From Planctomycetota bacterium (GTDB lineage: Bacteria; Planctomycetota; B15-G4), in the NCBI GenBank assembly GCA_020638905.1, contig JACKHP010000005.1, positions 124,001-188,000 on the forward strand: a DNA stretch of 64,000 bases, in the 5' to 3' direction. The translations under genes and the position numbers were made by a program. Below are positions 24,811 to 33,975 of the stretch, one piece after another (the stretch's first letter is position 1; every line of letters begins with the position of its first letter). The notes under the pieces are model-generated. The model did no database searches. It worked only from the letters and a program-made list of their open reading frames with translations, and had not been told where the DNA came from.

Positions 24811-25952
24811 CGCGCACGCCCTCGGGCCACGTGCGCGCGTGCGCCCGGCGACGGAGCCTCCTGCGAGGACGGTGGCGCGGGCCCGGACGCGGGCGGCCGC
24901 GTCGCGCCGGTGTCGGCGCGCGGTCTCGCGCCCACCTCGTTCGTCGCGGCCGGACGCACCTCGGCTCGGAGCGCCGAGGCCTCGTCACCGTCGGTGACGT
25001 CGCGCAACCCGTGCGGAGAGCACAGCAGGACGCGGTCGCAGGTGCGCCGCGCGAGCGCCGGATCGTGCGTCACGAGCACCACCGTGCGACCCTCGTGACG
25101 GGCGCGCGTGGCGAAGGCGTCCATGACGGCCTGGGCCGTCTCGGGATCGAGCGACCCGGTGGGCTCGTCGGCGAGCAGCAACGGCGCGCGCGACGCGAAG
25201 GCCCGCGCGATGGCGACGCGCTGGCGCTGGCCTCCCGAGAGCTGGTGAGCGCGGCGATGCAGCAGACGCCCGAGACCGAGCGCTTCGAGCTGCACGCGCG
25301 CGGCACCGAGCGCCTCGCGACGGGCGACTCCCTGACAGAGCAGCGGCAGCGCCGCGTTCTCCTCGGCGGTCAGGTGCGTCACGAGGTTCAGGTCCTGGAA
25401 CACGAAGCACACCGCGCGGGCGCGGTGCGCGCGGATCGCCGGCGACTCGCAGCCCGGCAGCGCGACGCCCCTCCACGACAGCTCGCCACGGGTGGGGAAG
25501 TCGATGCCGCCGAGGATGTTGAGCAGCGTGCTCTTGCCCAGTCCCGAGGGACCGATCACACCGAGCATCTCGCCTTCGCGTACCTCGAGGTCGACGCCGC
25601 CGAGCGCCGTGATCGTGACTCCGTCGGCGTCGGGATAGACGCGCGTCACGCCGCGCAGCGCCACGAGCACGTCGCCGGCCGGACGTCGGTCGACACCACG
25701 CCGATCGCGAGCGACGGTCTCCGGGCCGGGGATCCCGGGCGCGGCCTCGTTCGAGGTGCCCGCGTGCGCTCGCGCCGCACGCGAGCGCACGCGTGATCGC
25801 GACGCACCGCCTCCGGGCGCCCTCCCACCTCGCGGATCGTCGTCACCGCGCAGACCGCGCCTCACGAGCGACGGACCGAAGAAGACGGCCGCCGCCACGG
25901 CCAGCGCGCCGCCGATCGACGTCCAGAGCGTGGACGGGTCGAGATCACCCAC
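24807..25952 (-). CDS. ABC transporter ATPase (MacB/LolD type) with its own N-terminal membrane anchor
   Basis: A 381-residue protein. The nucleotide-binding domain spans about residues 92-320: Walker A IGPSGLGKST, Q-loop VFQDLNLVTHLTAEEN, signature LSGGQRQRVAIARA, Walker B LLLADEPTGSLD, and H-loop VLVTHDP. It closely follows the LolD/MacB pattern. Unusually, it begins with a hydrophobic segment (TLWTSIGGALAVAAAVFFGPSLV, about residues 10-32) and an Arg-rich linker of about 60 residues before the NBD, so the ATPase seems independently tethered to the membrane. The C-terminal 50 residues are a Pro/Ala/Arg tail. The start is GTG 25952, with GAGGA upstream and the VWA stop 10 nt away. Confidence 0.92.
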   Translation of the reverse strand: MGDLDPSTLWTSIGGALAVAAAVFFGPSLVRRGLRGDDDPRGGRAPGGGASRSRVRSRAARAHAGTSNEAAPGIPGPETVARDRRGVDRRPAGDVLVALRGVTRVYPDADGVTITALGGVDLEVREGEMLGVIGPSGLGKSTLLNILGGIDFPTRGELSWRGVALPGCESPAIRAHRARAVCFVFQDLNLVTHLTAEENAALPLLCQGVARREALGAARVQLEALGLGRLLHRRAHQLSGGQRQRVAIARAFASRAPLLLADEPTGSLDPETAQAVMDAFATRARHEGRTVVLVTHDPALARRTCDRVLLCSPHGLRDVTDGDEASALRAEVRPAATNEVGARPRADTGATRPPASGPAPPSSQEAPSPGARAHVARGRAR

Positions 25953-25961
25953 CGCGCGTCC

Positions 25962-28034
25962 TCACGGCAGGTACGACTCGGGGATCCAGCCGAACTCGAA
26001 GTCGTCGCGGAAGACCCACAGGCCGTCGTCGTTCTGCGCGTTCACGAGGCTCGGGATGCAGACGCGGTTGACCCGGTCGCGGATCGCCGCCTTGTCGGCC
26101 TCGGACATGAACATGATCTCGGACTTCGTCATGCGCAGCACGCTGTGCGGGTTGACCGGGATGCCCTTGCTGAGCGCGAAGACGTCGAACGGTCCGGCCG
26201 AGTCGGTCTCGAAGAAGTCGGCCAGCGGATCGCCGATGCGCCGCGCCGCGCCGATCTCGACCAGGTTCCTGCCGAAGCGGTCGGCCCCGTCGTTCGAGAC
26301 GAAGTAGCGCGAGCCGATCGTCATGAGCGCGCCCACGAGCGCCTCCGACTCGGCCTTGGCCAGATACACCTCGCGCTCGAGCAGGTCGACGCCGTCGAGA
26401 CTGACCAGCGCCCAGCCCGTCGAGAAGGTCGGCTCACCGGGCTTGAGCCGCGAGAGGTCGACGTCGGCGCCTTCGAGGAACTCCATCACCTCGGTCACCT
26501 GGCGGATGTCGAGGTTCTCCTCTTCGGCGATGGTGCCCACGGCCTTGCCGGCCCGCAGGCCCTCGGTCACGGCCACGTTCGCGTGCACGCGTTCGACCTG
26601 CACGTCGCTGATCGAGCGGATGCGGTCGACCACGTCGCCCGCGTCGTCGATCGGGAAGCACGCGCCGCCGCAGGCGTCGGCGATGGCCTGGAACTGCTCC
26701 AGGTGCACCTGCTGCTCGGCCTCGCCGCCGCCGCCGTCGATGTCGAGCGTGAAGACGCGCACGTCGTGTGCGTCGGCCGACAGCCGGACGCGCTCGAGCC
26801 CGATGTGCTTCGGGTTCTTCTCGGACTCGGGCTCGTGGAAGGAGTTGTCGCCGATCAGCACGACCACGCGGCTGGCGAGGGCCTTGCCGCGCCAGGACGT
26901 GTCCTCGACGGCGGCCAGCAGGCCGTCGTAGCCGGCCTCGGCATACTCATCGCTGTTGTACGGGGCCTCGGTCAGCCCGCGCACCCGCGCCAGGAAGCCG
27001 TCGAGGTCGGACGTCATGCCGCTCGTCCAGGTGACCGAGGGGCCGCGACCCTGGTCGAAGTAGATGCCGTCGACGTAGTCGCGGTAGAGCACGAGGCCCA
27101 CCTGCAGGTCGGGACGCGTGGGCAGCGAGTCGAGCCGGCGCGCGATGGTCGAGACCGCACTGCGGATGGCGTCGAGGTACGGCCCCGTGCTGCGCGTGTT
27201 GTCGACGCAGAAGACGATGTCGAGCACCTTGAGGTCGCTCAGCAGGTGCGTCATCTCGGCTTCGGTGTAGGCACCCGTCTCGGGCGGCCCCGCGGGGTCG
27301 TCGAGTACGAGCGCCGCATCGTCGCCGCCGGCCGGACGTTCGGGCAGCTCGGCCAGGAAGTCGATGCGCACCAGCTCGTGGACCTTCCCGTCGACGGTCA
27401 CGAGCTTCGTCTCGGCCACGGGCCAGGGCATGAGCGTGCGTTCGCCCGAGAGCGTGGCGCGCGCGATGGGACGCGTCGCGCTGCGTCCCGTCTGCAGGAT
27501 CTCGACGAGCGGGTCGGGCGACGCGTAGATGCGCAGCGGCGGCGCGCGTCCGTCGGGACGCCGCGCGTAGCGCACGCCGACGCGTGTGTCCCAACGTGCC
27601 ACGGACACGGCCGGCACCCATCCCTTCACGCTCTGCCGGCGGGGCGTGGAGCCGACCTCGTAGAACTCGGGCTCACCCTCGCGCGGCCAGACGTCGAACA
27701 CGTAGTACGGCAGGAAGTGCTTGAGCGGCGCGCCCGCGAGACCGCCGGCGGGGACGCCGTCCTGGCAGCGCACGCCGCGTTCGGTCACGAGCACCTTCGC
27801 CCGGATGCCCGTGGCCTCGTCGACGAGGCACTCCATCCCGGGCAGCAGCAACATGCCGCTCGCGGGAGACGACGGTGCGCCGATGCGCGCCAGGACGTCC
27901 TCGGGACTCGCCGCGCCCGGACGTGAGTCTCCCCCGGAGGTGATCGCCAGGCGTCCACGCTCGTCGGCGCCGCGCGCCAGGAGAGCTCCCGCCGTGACAC
28001 CCGCCACGAGCGCCAGCACCAGCTTGCCGAACAT
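25962..28034 (-). CDS. Membrane-anchored von Willebrand factor A (VWA) domain protein
   Basis: A 690-residue protein with an N-terminal anchor or signal (VLALVAGVTAGALLARG). Residues about 50-200 look beta-rich and SH3-like (GVRCQDGVPAGGLAGAPLKH; SVKGWVPAVSVARWDTRV). A VWA domain at about 268-460 begins LKVLDIVFCVDNTRSTGPYL, a MIDAS of DxTxS form, and continues with RPDLQVGLVLYRDY and RVVVLIGDNSFHEPESEKN. The C-terminal 220 residues (YLAKAESEALVGALMTIG; DRFGRNLVEIGAARRIGD; FGWIPESYLP) are unassigned. It is the first gene of an operon with the ABC ATPase and giant permease, so it is probably the extracytoplasmic ligand-binding or sensing partner. GGAGGAG precedes the ATG. Confidence 0.88.
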   Translation of the reverse strand: MFGKLVLALVAGVTAGALLARGADERGRLAITSGGDSRPGAASPEDVLARIGAPSSPASGMLLLPGMECLVDEATGIRAKVLVTERGVRCQDGVPAGGLAGAPLKHFLPYYVFDVWPREGEPEFYEVGSTPRRQSVKGWVPAVSVARWDTRVGVRYARRPDGRAPPLRIYASPDPLVEILQTGRSATRPIARATLSGERTLMPWPVAETKLVTVDGKVHELVRIDFLAELPERPAGGDDAALVLDDPAGPPETGAYTEAEMTHLLSDLKVLDIVFCVDNTRSTGPYLDAIRSAVSTIARRLDSLPTRPDLQVGLVLYRDYVDGIYFDQGRGPSVTWTSGMTSDLDGFLARVRGLTEAPYNSDEYAEAGYDGLLAAVEDTSWRGKALASRVVVLIGDNSFHEPESEKNPKHIGLERVRLSADAHDVRVFTLDIDGGGGEAEQQVHLEQFQAIADACGGACFPIDDAGDVVDRIRSISDVQVERVHANVAVTEGLRAGKAVGTIAEEENLDIRQVTEVMEFLEGADVDLSRLKPGEPTFSTGWALVSLDGVDLLEREVYLAKAESEALVGALMTIGSRYFVSNDGADRFGRNLVEIGAARRIGDPLADFFETDSAGPFDVFALSKGIPVNPHSVLRMTKSEIMFMSEADKAAIRDRVNRVCIPSLVNAQNDDGLWVFRDDFEFGWIPESYLP

Positions 28035-28216
28035 GCCTCGCTCCTCCGCCGCGTCCTCGAGTCGGATCCCGGGCCGCCGCCCCCCGGGGAACGGCGCTCA
28101 GTGTGGATCGAGCGGACGCGATTTCAGCCGGTCCGCGAGGGGCATTGTGACCGCTCCTCGCCGATCGCGGGGACGGCCGGCCCGTGGCGTCGGACGATCG
28201 CCGCTCGCGCGACGGC

Positions 28217-29299
28217 TCAGAGGTACGAGAGCAGACCCTTGGCCCGCAGCGCCTCGACCAGGTCCTTGACGCCCTGGTCGTCGTCGCGGCGGCAGACGAG
28301 GGTCGCATCGGGCGTGTGGACCACGATCAGGTCATCGACGCCGCGCAACGCCACGAGGCCCCCGCGGGCCGAGACGACGCAGCCCGACGACCCCAGGAGC
28401 AGGGCTTCGCCCTCGACCACGTTGCCGCGCTCGTCGGCCTCGAGCAGGCGCCGCAGCGCCGTCCACGAGCCCACGTCGTCCCATTCGACGGGCAGCGGCA
28501 GGACCAGGGCGTCGTCGAGGTGCTCCATGACGCCGTAGTCGATCGAGATGCGCCGCAGGGTCGGGAAGACCGCCGCCATGCGCGCCTCGAAGTCGTCGCG
28601 TCCCCAGGCCTCGGCCAAGCCCGCCAGGGCGCTCGCCATCTCGGGCAGCAGACGCTCGTAGGCCGCCGCCAGTGCCGCCGGGCGGAAGGCGAACAGACCG
28701 GCGTTCCAGGAATGATCGCCCTGCCGCAGCAGGCTCTCGGCGGTGGCGCGATCGGGTTTCTCGACGAACGCCTCCAGCCGGTGCACGGCCCGTCCCGCGT
28801 ACTCGCCCACCGCGGCCCCGCGTCGCAGGTAGCCGTAGCCCGTGGCGGGATGGTCGGGCTCGATGCCGAACACGAGCACCGAGGCCGGATGAGCCTCGAG
28901 CGCGAGTTCGGCGGCGAGCAGGTGCTCGCGGAACAGCCCCTCGGGACGGATCACGTGGTCGGACGGCATCGCCACGCAGATCGCGTCGGCGTCGAGTCGC
29001 TCGACGAGCCGCGCGGCCAGCCCGATCGCAGGCGCCGTGTCGCGACCCTCGGGCTCGCCCACGACCTGCTCGGGTGGCACCTCGGGCAGCATCTCGCGCA
29101 CCGCGTCGACGTACTCGAGGTTCGTGATGACGACCTGCCGGGACCCCGGCACGATCGGTGACAGCCGGCGGCTGGTCGCCGCCAGCAGCGGCAGGTCACC
29201 GCCCAGCGGCAGCAGCTGCTTGGGACGGCTCCTGCGGCTGGCCGGCCAGAAGCGCGTCCCCGAGCCGCCCGCCATGAGGATGGCGAACAGCCGGCTCAT
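28217..29299 (-). CDS. manC: Mannose-1-phosphate guanylyltransferase
   Basis: This enzyme makes GDP-mannose from mannose 1-phosphate and GTP for polysaccharide and lipid-linked sugar synthesis. The 360-residue product has the nucleotidyltransferase signature LMAGGSGTRFWPASRRSRPKQ at the N-terminus, then MPSDHVI, TGYGYLRRG, AFVEKPD, the WNAGLFAF segment and VEWDDVGSWTAL. It lacks the extra isomerase domain of bifunctional ManC/AlgA proteins, so it is monofunctional. Its ATG overlaps the alr stop (ATGA), giving an alr-manC operon. A 180-nt gap follows before the VWA operon. Confidence 0.94.
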   Translation of the reverse strand: MSRLFAILMAGGSGTRFWPASRRSRPKQLLPLGGDLPLLAATSRRLSPIVPGSRQVVITNLEYVDAVREMLPEVPPEQVVGEPEGRDTAPAIGLAARLVERLDADAICVAMPSDHVIRPEGLFREHLLAAELALEAHPASVLVFGIEPDHPATGYGYLRRGAAVGEYAGRAVHRLEAFVEKPDRATAESLLRQGDHSWNAGLFAFRPAALAAAYERLLPEMASALAGLAEAWGRDDFEARMAAVFPTLRRISIDYGVMEHLDDALVLPLPVEWDDVGSWTALRRLLEADERGNVVEGEALLLGSSGCVVSARGGLVALRGVDDLIVVHTPDATLVCRRDDDQGVKDLVEALRAKGLLSYL

Positions 29300-30567
29300 G
29301 CACCTTCCGCCAAGGCGTCCCCTTCGAGCGGTTCGGGCGGAACGATCTTCGGACCCTGCTGCGGCAGGACGGACGGCGCACCGGGCGCCCCGTCGGACGC
29401 CTGTTCGATCGCGCGCTGCGGTCGCAGCTCGGGCGCCTGCGCGTCCTTGCGGTAGACGCGGGCGACGCGCTTGCCGACGGCGCACGTGACCTCGTACGGG
29501 ATCGTCCCGATGCGGCTGGCCACCTCGGGCACGCTCAGCACGTGTTCGCCGTCGGCCCCCAGGAAGGTCACCACGTCGCCCACCGACACGTCGGCGATGT
29601 CTCCGACGTCGATGGTCGTGTAGTCCATGGAGATCGAGCCCACGATGGGCGCCAGCGCTCCGCGCACGACGCACTGGCCGAGGTTGCTGAGGCGGTACGA
29701 CAGGCCGTCGTTGTACCCGATCGGCAGCGTGGCCACGCGCGTCACGCGGGTCGTGACGTGCGTCCCGTTGTAGCCGATCGGCGTCCCGGCGGGGACGTCC
29801 TTCAGGTAGACGACCTGCGTGCGCAGCGAGAGCACGGGTTCGAAGTCCGGCGCCAGGGCCGCGTGTTCGTGCCCGATCATGCCGTAGAGCGAGATGCCCG
29901 GCCGGACCAGCGGCAGGTCGGTGCCGATGCCGCCCAGGATCGCCGCGGTGTTCGCGAAGTGGACCTGCGGCGGACGGATGCCGTCGACCGCCAGCTCGCC
30001 GAGCAGGTCGCGCAGTCGCTGGTGCTGCACGTGCGTGAACGGGTGCCCGGGACGGCTGGCCGACACGTGCGTGGCCAGCCCCTCGAGCTCGAGCCAGGGC
30101 GACGCGTCGATCATCCGCGCCAGCTCGGCCGCCCGCGGCGGCTGGGCGCCGAGGCGTCCCATGCCGGTGTCGACCATGAGGTGCACCCGCGAACGCCGGC
30201 CCTGGCGCTCGGCCTCCTGCTCGAGGCTCCTGATGCGGTCCATCGAGTGGATGCAGACGCGCACGTCGTGGCTCACGACCTGCGGCACCTCGTCGGCGAT
30301 GATCGTCCCGAGGATCAGGATCGGCGCGTCGATGCCCGCCGCCCGCAGCTCGAGCGCCTCGTTGCTGTCGCCCACGCCGAAGCCCCACAGGCCCGGCTCA
30401 CCCACGAGGGCACGCGCCACCGGCACCGCGCCGTGTCCGTACGCGTCGGCCTTGACCACCGCGAGCACGCCCGTGCCGGGCTGCAGGCGCCCGACCACGC
30501 GCCCCATGTTGCGCCGCAGCGCGGACAGGTCGATGTCCGCCCAGACGCGATGGTTGGACGAGGGCAT
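29296..30567 (-). CDS. alr: Alanine racemase
   Basis: A PLP enzyme converting L-alanine to D-alanine for peptidoglycan. The 423-residue product carries the PLP-lysine motif AVVKADAYGHGA, HLMVDTGMGRLG, ISLYGMIG, the IGYNDGLSYRLSN segment, and VGSISMDYTTIDVGD with the second half-site. A Pro/Glu-rich tail of about 40 residues after RVARVYRKD is an addition to the usual length. ATG 30567 was chosen because GGAGGG lies just upstream and the product then begins with the family's VWADIDLSALRRN. Transcribed from a promoter about 110 nt upstream; overlaps manC by four bases. Confidence 0.96.
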   Translation of the reverse strand: MPSSNHRVWADIDLSALRRNMGRVVGRLQPGTGVLAVVKADAYGHGAVPVARALVGEPGLWGFGVGDSNEALELRAAGIDAPILILGTIIADEVPQVVSHDVRVCIHSMDRIRSLEQEAERQGRRSRVHLMVDTGMGRLGAQPPRAAELARMIDASPWLELEGLATHVSASRPGHPFTHVQHQRLRDLLGELAVDGIRPPQVHFANTAAILGGIGTDLPLVRPGISLYGMIGHEHAALAPDFEPVLSLRTQVVYLKDVPAGTPIGYNGTHVTTRVTRVATLPIGYNDGLSYRLSNLGQCVVRGALAPIVGSISMDYTTIDVGDIADVSVGDVVTFLGADGEHVLSVPEVASRIGTIPYEVTCAVGKRVARVYRKDAQAPELRPQRAIEQASDGAPGAPSVLPQQGPKIVPPEPLEGDALAEGA

Positions 30568-30683
30568 GGCTTCCCCTCCCTCCGCCGGCGGGGAGTCGTC
30601 GGTGCGGCCGGGGCTCCGCCAGAAGTCCCGCGCCTCGCGCGCCGTCACGGGACCGCCTCCCGTCGACGACGACGCGCGGTCTC

Positions 30684-30711
30684 ATGGTACAGCGCGCGAC
30701 GCGCCGCTCAA
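30684..30711 (-). promoter_or_regulatory. Promoter for alr-manC
   Basis: Minus-strand TTGAGC (30711-30706), a 16-nt spacer and TACCAT (30689-30684) in the gap after tsaB. The predicted start near 30677 leaves a leader of about 110 nt. Confidence 0.42.
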
Positions 30712-30785
30712 CGATCGTCGCGAAGTCGCTTCACGGACGGTGCGCGTCGCGCGACGGCGCTCCGGTGCGTCGACGTCCCGTGCAC

Positions 30786-31424
30786 TCAGCGCGCGCGGTC
30801 GTCGAGCTGCAGTTCGGCGTGGCTGCGCTTGAGGTACAGCGGACGCACCGTGTCGGGCAGGTCGCCGCCGGCCTCGAGCACGGGACGTCCCAGCACGGCC
30901 AGCAGGCGCGCGTCGGGATCGGGTTCGCGCAGCACGCGCAGGCCGGCCGGCGGCGCCTGCTCGAGCGCGTCCAGCTCACCCGCGGGGACGAGGCACGGCG
31001 CGCGGTGTTCGAACAGTCCCTGGCCGTCGCGCACGTAGTCGGCGCGGTACGCCTCCGCACGCCGGGCGTCGACCGCCACGACCACGTGTCGCACGCTCGG
31101 GTCGGCCCGCAGCACGGCCAGCGCGGCCGCCGCGCAGGACGGCACGCCCGCCACCGGCAACCGGGCGCCCAGCGCGAGTCCGCGGGCGAGGGCGATCGAG
31201 GCGCGCAGTCCGGTGTAGCTGCCCGGGCCCGTGCCGACGACGACGCCGAACAGGTCGGTGGCCGAGAGCCCGCGTGCCGTGAGCAGGTCGGACGCGGCGC
31301 GCGCCAGGGCCGCGGTCCCGCGCTCGCCCGCCGCCTGGGTCCACACGGCGGGCTCGCCCTCCTCGAGGCACAGCGCCACGCTGGCCCGCAGCGTCGACGC
31401 GTCGAGTGCGAGCACGGGTCTCAC
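30786..31424 (-). CDS. tsaB: tRNA threonylcarbamoyladenosine biosynthesis protein TsaB
   Basis: TsaB is the TsaD partner in forming t6A37 on ANN-decoding tRNAs. The 212-residue product has the ASKHA N-terminus (PVLALDASTLRASVAL), GVVVGTGPGSYTGLRASIAL and the family's VVVAVDARRAEAYRADYVRD segment; length is normal. The start is GTG 31424, overlapping the glmM stop as GTGA. It is the last gene of the ispH-cdaA-ybbR-glmM-tsaB chain. Confidence 0.93.
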   Translation of the reverse strand: MRPVLALDASTLRASVALCLEEGEPAVWTQAAGERGTAALARAASDLLTARGLSATDLFGVVVGTGPGSYTGLRASIALARGLALGARLPVAGVPSCAAAALAVLRADPSVRHVVVAVDARRAEAYRADYVRDGQGLFEHRAPCLVPAGELDALEQAPPAGLRVLREPDPDARLLAVLGRPVLEAGGDLPDTVRPLYLKRSHAELQLDDRAR

Positions 31425-32791
31425 GTGCGGCTGCCCTGTCCCGAGACGGCCCGGCGCCACAGCGCGGCCAGCTCGTCGGCGAGCCCGTGGACCACGTCGG
31501 CGTCGACGCCCTCGACCATCACCCGCGCCAGGTTCTCGGTGCCCGAGTAGCGCAGGACGATGCGCACGTCGGCTCCGTGAGCAGCCTCCGCGGCCGCCAC
31601 GCGCTCGCCCAACGCGGGCAGCGACTCGAGCGGCGGCTTGGCGGCGACCTGCACGTTGAGCAGCACCTGCGGGACGGACGGCACGGCGTCGATCACCGAG
31701 GCCAGGTCGCGGCCGGACTCGCGCAGTCCACCGAGCAGCTTGAGCGCCGTGTAGAGCCCGTCGCCGTTGAAGTGGTGCTCGGCTCCGAAGAGCAGGTGCC
31801 CCGACGCCTCGCCGCCGAGTCCGTAGCCGCCCTCGCGCATCTCGGCGTGGACGTAGCGGTCTCCCACCTTCGTGCGCCGCAACGCGATGCCCGCGCCGGA
31901 CAGCGTGCGCTCGAGCCCGAGGTTGCTCATGATCGTCGCCACCACCGTGCGCTTCGGCAGCGCGTCGCGGGACGCGAGGTGCGTGCCGAGGAAGGCCAGC
32001 ATGTGGTCGCCGCCGCAGTGGCGTCCCGCGGTGTCGACCATGAGCACGCGATCGGCGTCGCCGTCGAAGGCGATGCCGAGGTCGAACGTGCCGGCGCGCA
32101 CCACGTCTGCCAGAGCATCGAGGTGCGTGCTGCCGCAGCCGGCGTTGATGTTGCGTCCGTCGGGGGAGACGAAGAGCGGCGTGACGCGCGCGCCGAGCGC
32201 GGTCAGCACGGTGGGAGCCGTGAGCGTCGCGGCACCGTGCGCGCAGTCGACCGCCAGCCGCATGCCGGTCAGGTCGACGTCGGAGAAGCGTTCGAGCAGC
32301 GCCTCGACGTAGCCGCGCGCGCCGTCCACCGACTCGATGCGCGGCGAGTCGCTCGCGCGTCCGTCGTCGGACTCGCCGCCCAGCTCGCGCACGCGCGCCT
32401 CGAGGGCGTGCTCCTGGGCGTCGGTGAGCTTGAGTCCGCCGGCGCCGAAGACCTTGACGCCGTTGTCCGTCCACGGGTTGTGCGAGGCGGACACGACCAC
32501 GCCGCGCGCCGCGCCCCGGGCCCGCATGGCCATCGGCAGGGCCGGCGTGGGGACGACCCCGAGATCGACCGCGCGCGCTCCGCCCGCCGCGAGTCCCGTG
32601 GCCAGCGCGGCGCTGATCGCCGGACCCGACTCGCGCGTGTCGCGCGCCAGCAGCACGATCGGCGCGTCGCCGTCCTCGGTCACCGCCTGCTCTGCCAGCG
32701 CCCGTCCGAGGCGGCGCAGGAACGGGGCCGCCAGCGGCCCCTCGCCCGCGAGGCCGCGGATGCCGTCGGTGCCGAACCAGTGCCGCGTCAT
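31421..32791 (-). CDS. glmM: Phosphoglucosamine mutase
   Basis: GlmM interconverts glucosamine 6- and 1-phosphate on the way to UDP-GlcNAc. The 456-residue product starts MTRHWFGTDGIRGLAG, has the phosphoserine loop VVVSASHNPWTDNGVKVFG, the metal loop AFDGDADRVLMVD, the sugar-binding GGEASGHLLFG, and the phosphate-binding RYSGTENLARVMVEG. All are intact. It overlaps both neighbours by four bases. Position downstream of cdaA-ybbR matches the classic cdaA-cdaR-glmM module, in which GlmM can inhibit the cyclase. Confidence 0.97.
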   Translation of the reverse strand: MTRHWFGTDGIRGLAGEGPLAAPFLRRLGRALAEQAVTEDGDAPIVLLARDTRESGPAISAALATGLAAGGARAVDLGVVPTPALPMAMRARGAARGVVVSASHNPWTDNGVKVFGAGGLKLTDAQEHALEARVRELGGESDDGRASDSPRIESVDGARGYVEALLERFSDVDLTGMRLAVDCAHGAATLTAPTVLTALGARVTPLFVSPDGRNINAGCGSTHLDALADVVRAGTFDLGIAFDGDADRVLMVDTAGRHCGGDHMLAFLGTHLASRDALPKRTVVATIMSNLGLERTLSGAGIALRRTKVGDRYVHAEMREGGYGLGGEASGHLLFGAEHHFNGDGLYTALKLLGGLRESGRDLASVIDAVPSVPQVLLNVQVAAKPPLESLPALGERVAAAEAAHGADVRIVLRYSGTENLARVMVEGVDADVVHGLADELAALWRRAVSGQGSRT

Positions 32792-33975
32792 GGTGTCTCT
32801 CCGCCGTCGGTGCTCGTCGCCGACGCCCCCGCCGGGATCTCCTCGAGCGCGTACTCGATCTCCGGCGGCCGGTCGTTCGGATCGGTGATGCGCACGTCCT
32901 CGGGCAGGTCGGTGCGGAAGACCGCCACCTGCTCGCTGGCGCGGTCGAGCGACGCGTCCTTCCAGTCGAACACGAGCCAGATGCGGTTCAGCAGGTCTTC
33001 GCTGTTGAGCGAGTTCAGCTTCGAGCGCGGTCCGGTGATCTTGAGGTCGAGCGTGCGCGTGGCCTCCGACACGCGCCGCCCACGGGCCGCCAGCGCGTCC
33101 TCGTGGGCGTAGTGCACCGGGACCGAGACGAGCGCCTTGACCACGTCCTTGGGACGGATCGGCACCGTCACCTCGACGACCCCTCCGTTGGTCATCAGCC
33201 GCACGCTGCGGTCGACGTGTTCGGTGTCAATGCCGACCTGCTGGCTGACCTCGATCACCGCGCCCTCGACGTCGACGGCCGCGAGCTTGAGCGCCGACGG
33301 GTCGGTCTTGAGCGTGTCGATGGCCGACTTCGGTCCCGACAGCACGACGCGGTTCGGGTGCACGAGGATGTTGCTGCGGTCGTACGCGTAACCCTCGCGC
33401 GGCGTCCCGCCGATCGTCACGTTGAGCGGGTCGATCTGGAACTCGGCCTCGGCGCGCCGCGCGAGGAAGAGCGTGAGCGAGTCGGGCTCGACGTCGAAGT
33501 CCTTGATCTCGGGCTCGGGCCCGCGCGACTGGAACAGCGCGCGGTTCTCGAGGTTGACCGTCCACTCCTTCTCGTCGGCGTCGGCCAGCACCCGCTCGTC
33601 GAGCTCGATCACCGCCGAGAGATGCAGGTCACGCACCTGCTCGGTGAGGCCGCTGCCGGTCACGACGACCTTGAAGGCCGTCAGGTCGTTGCGCACGATC
33701 ACGTCGCGCGGCACGACCAGGTAGAGGCCCGAGGTCGACGCGTTCTGCATGGCCGCGTTCGCCGCCTTCAGGCTCTCGACCTCGGTCACCAGCAGCTCGA
33801 GGCCGCCGCCGTCGGGACCCAGTCCGCGGGTCACCATCGAGCTGAGCTTGAGCCACACGAGCACCGCGAGCAGGAGCGCCAGCAGCTTGCGCCCGACGTC
33901 GTGGCGAACCGCGTGCCAGAGGCGTCGACGGAAGCCCCTCGGCGGCGGGTCGTGACGTCTCGAGCGGCCGCTCAT
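32788..33975 (-). CDS. YbbR-domain protein (CdaR-like regulator)
   Basis: A 395-residue single-pass membrane protein. After a basic N-terminus comes a helix (KLLALLLAVLVWLKLSS), then extracytoplasmic YbbR-type repeats marked by phrases such as PLNVTIGGTPREGYAYDRSNILVHPNRVVLSGPKSAIDTL, a hallmark of YbbR domains (PxxVxVxGP), and a second set near VPVHYAHEDALAARGRRV. In firmicutes CdaR/YbbR modulates the diadenylate cyclase CdaA. It lies between cdaA and glmM, overlapping both by four bases, which strongly supports that role. Confidence 0.92.
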   Translation of the reverse strand: MSGRSRRHDPPPRGFRRRLWHAVRHDVGRKLLALLLAVLVWLKLSSMVTRGLGPDGGGLELLVTEVESLKAANAAMQNASTSGLYLVVPRDVIVRNDLTAFKVVVTGSGLTEQVRDLHLSAVIELDERVLADADEKEWTVNLENRALFQSRGPEPEIKDFDVEPDSLTLFLARRAEAEFQIDPLNVTIGGTPREGYAYDRSNILVHPNRVVLSGPKSAIDTLKTDPSALKLAAVDVEGAVIEVSQQVGIDTEHVDRSVRLMTNGGVVEVTVPIRPKDVVKALVSVPVHYAHEDALAARGRRVSEATRTLDLKITGPRSKLNSLNSEDLLNRIWLVFDWKDASLDRASEQVAVFRTDLPEDVRITDPNDRPPEIEYALEEIPAGASATSTDGGETP

